A stretch of DNA of 13,079 nucleotides from Bdellovibrionota bacterium (GTDB lineage Bacteria; Bdellovibrionota; Bacteriovoracia; Bacteriovoracales; Bacteriovoracaceae), in the NCBI GenBank assembly GCA_030836365.1, contig JAURQB010000065.1:1-13079 (forward strand), read 5' to 3'. Numbering within the stretch: the stretch's first letter is position 1; every line of letters begins with the position of its first letter. Below, piece by piece: positions 1 through 4,955 of the stretch. The translations under genes were made by a program, and so were the position numbers. A model generated the notes under the pieces. The model made no database searches and had not been told where the DNA came from. It worked only from the letters and a program-made list of their open reading frames with translations.

Positions 1-123
1 AAATATACCCTTTACCTAAGTGATGAAACCTATGAGAAGTTTAAAAAGATGTGTGACAAAAATAAGATTGGAGTTAGTGAGACTGTTGAAGTAATGATGA
101 AAGAATTTCTAAAGAATAATTAA
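1..123 (+). CDS. C-terminal end of a small ribbon-helix-helix-like protein (partial)
   Basis: The first 123 bases read without interruption to a TAA as 40 residues, beginning KYTLYLSDETYEKFKKMCDK and ending in a Lys/Glu-rich helix. The start lies left of the window. A short beta strand (YTLYLSDE) followed by two amphipathic helices separated by a turn with Gly-Val-Ser is the layout of ribbon-helix-helix DNA-binding proteins. These are common on plasmids and islands as copy-control, partition or antitoxin regulators. The family call is from pattern only, because the segment is short and its N-terminus is missing. Its partner genes, if any, are outside the window. It reads towards the minus-strand lipoprotein pseudogene, so the two are convergent. 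Confidence 0.5.
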   Translation, partial: KYTLYLSDETYEKFKKMCDKNKIGVSETVEVMMKEFLKNN

Positions 124-124
124 G

Positions 125-148
125 CCCCCCGGTCAAATCAAAGGGGGG
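125..148 (+). terminator. G6/C6 hairpin after the RHH-like gene
   Basis: Six C (125-130) can pair with six G (143-148) around a 12-base loop, starting one base after the TAA. There is no T-run after it on the plus strand (it continues TAGGAAAAAT), so it is only a weak terminator candidate. It may simply stabilise the 3' end of the message. Confidence 0.35.
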
Positions 149-277
149 TAGGAAAAATATTGAGACAAAAAGAAAATATATAAGGGCGAACGGCTATTTT
201 TTTAAAAAAAAAACAACATATTCAACAGGAGGCTACACCGGTAAAAAATAAACAGGCAGCCATTTCCCCAATGGAGC

Positions 278-1357
278 TCAAGGAGAAATCTCGCATACTA
301 CATTCGACTGAACACCAGCTCGGTCATAACAACAAGTGTCATAGTTGTCATTGACGAAACTCCCATACCCACCATAATTACCCCCTGTAAGATATCCCAT
401 ACCACTTACATAATTAAGCCCAGCCGCAAGAACCCTCCCCCAACTTGATGCCGAATAGTCAGCGCCAAACTCGCCTATACACAGCTCAGCCTTGTCAACA
501 TCTGAAGAGCTTGAATCAATTTTCGCGCTCGAAATCCTTAAGGCTGCCCCTAGCTTCATACACCCAACAAATAATAAGTTTCCATTCGCTCCGGAACTTG
601 GATACTCAACAGCCTTCCAATACGTCCTCCCAGCATAGCTAACGTGCTTTACCTGAAAAGCTACATAGTTGCCCTCACTAGTAAACAGAGCAACGCCATT
701 ATGCACAGGTGCAAACCCTGAAACCTCAGCTGGGTTTGCCGCAACGTACCCTTCTCCGCAAGCCTCGCTCTTCTCCACAAGCGAGCTAGTTTCACTCACT
801 CTCAAGGCTGAAACCTTAAAAAAGTCATGCTTTGAATAATTTCCTGCCGCACTGGCGTCACCTTGATCCCCTTTCTCTCCCTTAACGCTTCCGGCATTTA
901 GAGTCGAAGAGTCATCAAGGGTCAACAAAAGCTACCCTGAGCCATTAACCGTTGCCGAACTAATCGATGTGCCAGCAGGACCGGTTGCGCCAACACTTCC
1001 AGTGTCACACTTTTCCCCCTTTCCTCCTTGCGGTCCTCTTACATCAATCGCTTCCCAGCCTTCATTTGTACACGCCTTAAAGACTCGACCTGTAGTAACA
1101 TAATATATTTTTCCAATCATGCCAGTATTGCATTCGGGAAGGTCACCTTCACTGGCTGCAGCCGTAGCAAAGAAGAACGATGTTAATCCTCCAACGGGAT
1201 TCGCTGAATTCTTAAAACTATCTTCTTCGTCTTGATCTTTTTGTTTTGAGATTGGGGTACCTAGTGGATCTGAAGAATTAAAGAGCTCGGTCATCTTTGT
1301 ACATGACATAGAAAATAAAATAATTAAAAGCAAAAGTGTTTTCAAATAAGATTCCAA
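278..1357 (-). pseudogene. Collagen-repeat lipoprotein gene interrupted by an in-frame TAG
   Basis: Two open segments (1357 to 935 and 931 to 278) lie in the same frame, separated only by a TAG at 932-934. Together they would encode about 359 residues. The N-terminus is a lipoprotein-type signal (KTLLLLIILFSMSC); the start may be the TTG at 1355-1357 or, better for the signal peptide, the in-frame TTG at 1345. After a polar linker come Gly-X-Y triplets (GPQ GGK GEK, then CDT, GSV GAT GPA GTS) and, past the stop, GEK GDQ GDA. The triplets then lead into a roughly 190-residue C-terminal domain, rich in Gly, Ser and Tyr, that I do not recognise. In the triplet run the Gly of one repeat is Cys (TGT at 1007-1009). 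The lost codon is plausibly CAG (Gln), one transition away. The protein would have been a surface-anchored, collagen-like fibre or stalk. No strong Shine-Dalgarno is visible for the downstream half, which could only restart at a TTG (926-928). Confidence 0.7.
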
Positions 1358-1386
1358 GAAATTTTTAATATATTCGACATTTTAGA

Positions 1387-1454
1387 ATTATAAATTAAGA
1401 CCGAAGCTAGATTTTAAGTTTTATTATTTTTAACTATTTAGATGCCGAAGCTAG
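1387..1454 (-). promoter_or_regulatory. Candidate promoter with two 10-bp direct repeats upstream of the lipoprotein pseudogene
   Basis: Read on the minus strand, TATAAT lies at 1387-1392, about 30 bases before the first possible TTG start. The 10-mer CCGAAGCTAG (plus strand) occurs at 1401-1410 and again at 1445-1454, 44 bases apart (about four helical turns). The first copy would sit inside the -10/-35 spacer and the second upstream, an arrangement typical of an operator. No good -35 hexamer is seen. Confidence 0.3.
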
Positions 1455-1525
1455 GTTTGGAATTTTGACAACTTGCCCAGATATTTTTGCAAATTATATT
1501 TATTTAAGTTTTTAGAAATGTTTAG

Positions 1526-1552
1526 ATATGGGCCGCTTATGCGGCCACATAT
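1526..1552. terminator. Strong hairpin downstream of the signal peptidase/52-aa pair
   Basis: GGCCGC (1531-1536) and GCGGCC (1541-1546) form a perfect stem around a TTAT loop. ATATG (1526-1530) and CATAT (1548-1552) extend it past one bulged A. It lies 37 bases beyond the stop of the 52-residue gene on the minus strand, where a terminator is expected. No U-run follows on either strand, so it may be an RNA-stabilising 3' structure rather than an intrinsic terminator. Confidence 0.4.
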
Positions 1553-1588
1553 CGATCAATATTTGATATGAGCTCCTTGTAACGCCAA

Positions 1589-1747
1589 TCAATCTTTCTC
1601 CTGTTTCTGTAATTTTTTAATCCGGCTTCGCTTTGCAAGCTCTTTGATTTCTTGGCTCTTGCGTTTTTTCTCCTCCATATCTTTAGTAGGAGTACTAGAA
1701 AATACCTTTTGAATTCTTTCTAAATTAGTTTTCTTTTTATCGTTCAT
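1589..1747 (-). CDS. Small basic protein of 52 residues, unknown function
   Basis: This is an ATG-to-TGA frame of 52 codons on the minus strand. It starts MNDKKKTNLERIQKVFSSTP and continues in a Lys/Arg/Glu-rich helical stretch to the end (KRSRIKKLQKQEKD). It has no signal peptide, membrane segment or Cys. The coding call rests on an excellent Shine-Dalgarno (AAGGAG, complement of 1753-1758) five bases before the ATG and on its position 24 bases after the signal peptidase stop, which makes a two-gene operon likely. High charge and predicted helix suit an RNA- or DNA-binding or adaptor peptide, but no family is recognised and no function can be assigned. A strong hairpin (1526-1552) follows it. 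Confidence 0.6.
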   Translation of the reverse strand: MNDKKKTNLERIQKVFSSTPTKDMEEKKRKSQEIKELAKRSRIKKLQKQEKD

Positions 1748-1771
1748 CTTTTCTCCTTTGCAAGCTTAGGC

Positions 1772-2422
1772 TTAAAGCTCGCTTGCGTTGTAATTTAACT
1801 TTGCACAAATTAGGCTTCTTGGTACTACTCCAAACTCACGAGAGTCTGTGGAGTGTTCTCGATTGTCACCCATAACGAAGTAACACCCCTCTGGTACTTT
1901 CATGTTGATAACTTTTTGTTCATGATCTAAATCTTCTGGATCCCTAAGGGTCTTCCAATAGCGCCCCTTGTACTTCTCCCAGACTGTAAAAATCTTTTCT
2001 TTTTTACTCTTAAGTTCCTTGAGAGTTTCTTCTAATTCCTCAGGCGTGTCCTCATCTATCAGGCACTCACCATTTACATATGGAACTCCATGCTCAATTC
2101 GCAAGTCATCTCCAGGCATTCCAATTATTCGCTTACCAAGTAACTGGTAATCTCTGTTTGGACAAAGAAACATGATAACATCACCGCGCTTGGGGTGTTT
2201 CCAATCAATGACGGTATGTCTCAAGAAAGGCAACCTTAGGCTGTACGCAAACCTATTTAGGACTTGAGTAGAACCTGGCATGATTGTTGGGACCATTGAA
2301 GCTGAACCTACTTCGTGCCAGCTAATGGTGCAGTTTTTAATTAGCCAATAAAGCGCTGTGAGCGCCACGGCAATTTCGAGAACTTGTATGTGCTCCATAA
2401 AGAAGAGCAGTAAATCTCTCAT
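1772..2422 (-). CDS. lepB: Type I signal peptidase (S26 family), accessory copy on the island
   Basis: This 216-residue membrane serine protease would cleave signal peptides from exported proteins on the outer face of the inner membrane. One N-terminal membrane segment lies at about residues 14-28. The catalytic Ser is S42 in SASMVPT and the general-base Lys is K97 in GKRIIGMPGD. The conserved GDNREHSTDSREFGVVP box is at 185-201, so all three hallmark boxes are intact. A charged, probably coiled insert (about 125-150, rich in Glu and Lys) sits between the catalytic boxes. The length is short compared with E. coli LepB and has one membrane segment rather than two. The start is supported by AAGGAG (complement of 2429-2434) six bases before the ATG. 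It is followed by the 52-residue gene and preceded by a hairpin-rich leader. A mobile-element copy could process the island's own exported proteins or those of a conjugation apparatus outside the window; that is inference. Confidence 0.88.
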   Translation of the reverse strand: MRDLLLFFMEHIQVLEIAVALTALYWLIKNCTISWHEVGSASMVPTIMPGSTQVLNRFAYSLRLPFLRHTVIDWKHPKRGDVIMFLCPNRDYQLLGKRIIGMPGDDLRIEHGVPYVNGECLIDEDTPEELEETLKELKSKKEKIFTVWEKYKGRYWKTLRDPEDLDHEQKVINMKVPEGCYFVMGDNREHSTDSREFGVVPRSLICAKLNYNASEL

Positions 2423-2452
2423 AAGAAACTCCTTGGTTAGAGAAATATAAAA

Positions 2453-2493
2453 CTGAAGCCATGTATTTTGACTTCAGGCTTGCGAAGGCAAGC
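2453..2493 (-). promoter_or_regulatory. Two adjacent hairpins in the leader of the signal peptidase gene
   Basis: CTGAAG (2453-2458) pairs with CTTCAG (2472-2477). Immediately next, GCTTGC (2478-2483) pairs with GCAAGC (2488-2493) around a four-base loop. The two stems abut without a gap and lie about 20 bases upstream of the Shine-Dalgarno of the signal peptidase gene on the minus strand, so they would be in its 5' leader if transcription starts upstream. No riboswitch family is recognised. Confidence 0.35.
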
Positions 2494-2610
2494 AGCGAAT
2501 TTGAAAGGTGTATAAACGTGTAGGTTTTTAAGAACAGCAAAAGGCATAGTTACCTTGGCGATATGCTCACATTAACCATCTCTTAATTTAGGCATGTTTT
2601 TTGATATGTC

Positions 2611-2634
2611 AGCGCTTTCAGGCGCTTGCTAAGG
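2611..2634. repeat. Hairpin-plus-octamer element, copy 1
   Basis: AGCGC (2611-2615), loop TTTCAG, GCGCT (2622-2626), then TGCTAAGG (2627-2634). A second copy with the same layout is at 4633-4658. The two copies share CAGG, the hairpin position and an 11-base exact stretch (GCTTGCTAAGG), while one stem pair differs (G-C here, T-G there). They bracket the primase/zinc-ribbon operon. The role is unknown; a replication or recombination protein site is possible. Confidence 0.45.
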
Positions 2635-2635
2635 C

Positions 2636-2741
2636 TTTAGACTATCCTAAGACTATCCTGGGTATGTAGATTAGTTTAGAGATTAGGTTAATAACAAAGA
2701 AATAATATAATATTTTTCTTTTGTTATTGGCTTAGTCTAAA
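2636..2741. other. AT-rich dyads and short direct repeats, candidate replication origin
   Basis: This part of the gene-free stretch between the signal peptidase and the primase (2423-3013) is dense in repeats. AGACTATCCT is repeated at 2639-2648 and 2650-2659 with an 11-base period. AATAACAAA (2690-2698) pairs with TTTGTTATT (2720-2728), with a further G-T pair and two A-T pairs past one mismatch. TTTAGAC (2636-2642) and GTCTAAA (2735-2741) form an outer inverted pair around the whole block. Iteron-like repeats beside an AT-rich dyad upstream of a replication gene are what a plasmid- or phage-type origin looks like, but the repeat number is small. From 2742 to 2880 the DNA is AT-rich with no gene seen. 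Confidence 0.3.
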
Positions 2742-2882
2742 AAACAAATCACCCTTTATAAAATTACATATCTAAAAAATAGTTTCTATATATATTAAGA
2801 CGAACTTTCAGATAGGTCTTATAAAAAGACTTACCAATATCTCATTGCATCACAATTAATATAATAAAAATTAAAGTTTCAT

Positions 2883-2912
2883 TTGCGACAATTGGTAAAC
2901 GAAAGGTATTAT
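2883..2912 (+). promoter_or_regulatory. Candidate promoter of the primase operon
   Basis: TTGCGA (2883-2888), an 18-base spacer and TATTAT (2907-2912) resemble a sigma-70-type promoter. The implied leader of about 95 bases contains an AAGGAG at 2941-2946 without a start codon behind it. The functional AAGGAG at 3003-3008 lies five bases before the primase ATG. It is a match by eye only in AT-rich DNA, where chance matches are frequent. Confidence 0.35.
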
Positions 2913-3013
2913 ATTAATAAGCTCGACACCCCCATAAATAAAGGAGTTAGAAAGCAACGAAGTATAGAGCAAATTAACTATTAATCTAATGTCGTGAGAC
3001 ATAAGGAGAGCAA

Positions 3014-3907
3014 ATGAAGCTAATAGAGCAAGAAGATCGTATTGAAATCATTGAAGAATTCATTAAGCACGGGCAACCTTTGCTGCCATCGTACAAAAAA
3101 CAAAAGTTTCCATGCATAAAGAGCTGGAATAAATACTCTAGGGGAAACTTACCCTGCAAAGAGGAGGTTTTCACATGGAGAATCAAATTCGGAAAATATA
3201 CAAATTCAATAATTCCTACGGGGAAAAACAGCCAGCTTATCGTAATTGACCTAGACGGACATCCCGAATACCCAGGATTCATGGATAAAATGAAATCCTG
3301 TATGCCACCCTCTAGCTTTATACAGAAGAGCGGAAAGGGATACCATCTCTTTTACCAGTATTCAGGAGAGAGCTCTGGTGGATGCAGCGTAACTGGTCCA
3401 CATGCAGTTAACCAACGCGTTCTTGACCTTCAGTCGAGCGGTAAATGTATAGTATTAGCACCAAGCCTACATGAAAGTGGACGAAGGTATGAAATAATAC
3501 AAGGAAGCCTCGAAGACCTACTTGAGCCGGAAAAAATGTTGCCACTACCATTAGGCTTTATTGAAAACCTAGATGAAATGCTTGAGCAAAAATTTGAAGA
3601 GCACGTGCAAAATGTTGGTATCAAACATCCAAGGATTGAAGTACCAAGCGATTGCAACATAGGCTATCGAAATCAAAATGTATTCAATAAAGCATGCGAG
3701 TTAATTCACACGAGAATGCTGAGTGATTTAAATGAACCTTTTGAACATTTTATAATGGAGCTCATAAGCTATGACCTTAAGGTCAATAACCCGCCATGGT
3801 TTTCTGATAAAACAGAGCACTGGAACAAGGGCATTAGCACATACGAAAGTGCAATGAAAATGCTTAAGCATGCAAGAGCGGTAATAAGGAGAAAGCATAA
3901 CAAATAA
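3014..3907 (+). CDS. Bifunctional DNA primase/polymerase (Prim-Pol, archaeo-eukaryotic primase superfamily)
   Basis: This 297-residue protein carries the three Prim-Pol signatures in order. The metal-binding D79-x-D81 lies in VIDLDG. The H of GKGYHLFYQY is H111. The third motif is the Asp of VLDLQSSGK (D138) followed by VLAPSLHESGRRYE, equivalent to the usual VAPPS-H-SG-x-Y stretch. Residues from about 205 to the end (YRNQNVFNKACELI onward) look like the helical PriCT domain that often follows Prim-Pol. No helicase domain is fused and none is encoded nearby, so host helicase would be needed. The expected role is primer synthesis for replication of the excised island. The residue after the third-motif Asp-Leu is Gln, where a basic residue is common. 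The start is fixed by AAGGAG (3003-3008) before the ATG. The zinc-ribbon gene follows after 17 bases. Confidence 0.85.
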   Translation: MKLIEQEDRIEIIEEFIKHGQPLLPSYKKQKFPCIKSWNKYSRGNLPCKEEVFTWRIKFGKYTNSIIPTGKNSQLIVIDLDGHPEYPGFMDKMKSCMPPSSFIQKSGKGYHLFYQYSGESSGGCSVTGPHAVNQRVLDLQSSGKCIVLAPSLHESGRRYEIIQGSLEDLLEPEKMLPLPLGFIENLDEMLEQKFEEHVQNVGIKHPRIEVPSDCNIGYRNQNVFNKACELIHTRMLSDLNEPFEHFIMELISYDLKVNNPPWFSDKTEHWNKGISTYESAMKMLKHARAVIRRKHNK

Positions 3908-3924
3908 AAAGCAGGAGGCTGAAA

Positions 3925-4596
3925 ATGAAAGAAGGCAGAAGACAAAAAATTATAAGACTTAGGATCTACTTAAATCAGGTAAAGACCAAGTATGAAGAAA
4001 ATATTCACCCCTTTTATGGAAAAATAATGAGTGAGCTGAAAAATGGATCAGAATGGATAAAAGCAATGGGGGCAAACAATGACGAGGTTAACTACCTAAA
4101 CAAATTTAACCAGGAATATTATTTCAACATAAGAAATAAGCCAACATCCATACATTGCTCAAGCTGTAATTTTGAAATTACAAATATTCATAAAAATAAG
4201 CATAAATGCCCATCATGCAAAACGACTTACTCGTTCAAAAAGCATCACCCCAAGGACATCCAAAACAAAGCTAAGTGGAGGACTGAGGACAGAAACATGA
4301 TGGACAATAGGTATAAAGAAATTATTTTCAATAACAGCAGTGAGAAAAAACATGATTACTATTTATTTCTAAAAAAATCAGAGAAGAGCAGATCACTAGA
4401 TCGTAATGCAACTCCAAAACAGATTAGACTAATAGAAAGGGTAAGAAGAATTGGAGCACAAAAGATCAAGGGTCTTACTCTAAGATGGAAAAATAAAACA
4501 ATGAACATTAAGGAATTCATGAAAAGATTCAATTTCAGCAATGAAGATATGATCTCTCTTGAATTATTAATTATTAACTCAGAGAAAAAGCTTTAG
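3925..4596 (+). CDS. Zinc-ribbon protein co-transcribed with the primase, unknown function
   Basis: This 223-residue, strongly basic protein has one clear four-Cys zinc-binding unit: C78-x2-C81 and C95-x2-C98 (HCSSCNFEI...HKCPSCKTTY). The N-terminal 70 residues are helical with many Lys and Tyr. The C-terminal third (from about NATPKQIRLIERVRRIGAQ) is basic and helical and could contact nucleic acid. It has no signal peptide or membrane segment. A perfect AGGAGG lies seven bases before the ATG, and the gene starts 17 bases after the primase stop, so it surely shares that message. By context it may be a replication accessory factor or DNA loader. Zinc ribbons are also found in primases and transposases, but no catalytic motif is visible here. 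The stop codon is inside the left arm of the operon terminator. Confidence 0.8.
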   Translation: MKEGRRQKIIRLRIYLNQVKTKYEENIHPFYGKIMSELKNGSEWIKAMGANNDEVNYLNKFNQEYYFNIRNKPTSIHCSSCNFEITNIHKNKHKCPSCKTTYSFKKHHPKDIQNKAKWRTEDRNMMDNRYKEIIFNNSSEKKHDYYLFLKKSEKSRSLDRNATPKQIRLIERVRRIGAQKIKGLTLRWKNKTMNIKEFMKRFNFSNEDMISLELLIINSEKKL

Positions 4597-4641
4597 AAGA
4601 TTAATCGAGCCTAAGCTTGCTTGATCCTCTAAAGCTCTTTT
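4589..4641 (+). terminator. Intrinsic terminator of the primase/zinc-ribbon operon
   Basis: AGCTTTAGAAGAT (4589-4601) pairs with ATCCTCTAAAGCT (4624-4636) with one mismatch, followed by CTTTT (4637-4641). The left arm contains the TAG stop of the zinc-ribbon gene. The loop is long (22 bases) but itself partly self-complementary (AAGCTT). Confidence 0.65.
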
Positions 4642-4658
4642 CAGGGGGCTTGCTAAGG
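4633..4658. repeat. Hairpin-plus-octamer element, copy 2
   Basis: AGCTC (4633-4637), loop TTTTCAGG, GGGCT (4646-4650), then TGCTAAGG (4651-4658). The layout matches 2611-2634. The right arm of the operon terminator overlaps its first bases, so terminator and element would compete to fold. It lies just upstream of the C9 tract and the xis gene. Confidence 0.45.
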
Positions 4659-4680
4659 AGATGGATGGAATAACTTTTCA

Positions 4681-4689
4681 CCCCCCCCC
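4681..4689 (+). repeat. Run of nine C between terminator and xis
   Basis: Nine consecutive C occupy 4681-4689, ending 26 bases before the xis ATG. It is the longest C run in the window. Such tracts can change length by slipped-strand mispairing. It also lies inside a 21-codon frame (ATG 4661 to TAA 4724-4726) that overlaps the xis start codon, so tract length would decide where that frame ends. Confidence 0.6.
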
Positions 4690-4715
4690 AGGCATGCCGA
4701 CAGAAGGAGACATTC

Positions 4716-4955
4716 ATGAAGAATAAAAACAAAAAAATCAATTTGACCTCCGTAAGACGCAGTGCTAACAATCATAAATTCTTTGACAATTTTATACTGT
4801 GGACAGTGGATGAGGTCGCCGAGGCTTTGAGCCTAAGCAAGGGAACGATTTACAACAAGGTTTCCAGCGGAGCTATACCTTACCACAAGAAAGGAAAGAA
4901 GCTTTATTTCCTCCAAGAAGAAATCCTTAACTGGGTTATGGAGGGAAATTTATGA
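4716..4955 (+). CDS. Excisionase-like helix-turn-helix protein
   Basis: This 79-residue protein is made mostly of a winged helix-turn-helix of the MerR/excisionase type (HTH_17-like): WTVDEVAEALSLSKGTIYNK for the two helices, a turn with SGAIPYHKKGKKLYF for the wing, and a final helix ending in WVMEGNL. Proteins of this kind bend DNA at att sites and steer the integrase towards excision. The start is supported by AAGGAG (4704-4709) six bases before the ATG. Its last four bases (ATGA) overlap the integrase start codon, the usual sign of translational coupling. The C9 tract upstream could affect its expression. An alternative reading is a transcriptional regulator of the island, and many recombination directionality factors do both. 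Confidence 0.75.
   Translation: MKNKNKKINLTSVRRSANNHKFFDNFILWTVDEVAEALSLSKGTIYNKVSSGAIPYHKKGKKLYFLQEEILNWVMEGNL

Noticed and set aside
271..354. Plus-strand ATG frame of 27 codons opposite the end of the lipoprotein pseudogene
   Set aside because: It has no Shine-Dalgarno, is antisense to a clear coding remnant and has no recognisable content.
278..928. Variable C-terminal domain of a diversity-generating retroelement target
   Set aside because: No reverse transcriptase gene and no second near-identical copy of the C-terminal DNA were found in the window.
981..992. CCGGTTGCGCCA, a 12-base match to the att site 6188-6199, as a possible second att copy
   Set aside because: It lies inside Gly-Ala-Thr codons of the collagen-like gene, the match stops at both ends, and no tRNA features flank it. 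It is probably a chance match.
2337..2540. Minus-strand frame of 67 codons overlapping the signal peptidase start
   Set aside because: It overlaps the well-supported signal peptidase in another frame and the leader hairpins, and lacks a ribosome site. It is a shadow frame.
2594..2632. Plus-strand ATG frame of about 12 codons over repeat copy 1
   Set aside because: It has no ribosome site and lies in a region better explained by repeated hairpins.
2994..3017. GTG frame of eight codons overlapping the primase ATG as a leader peptide
   Set aside because: It is very short, has no ribosome site of its own, and its codons simply span the Shine-Dalgarno of the primase gene.
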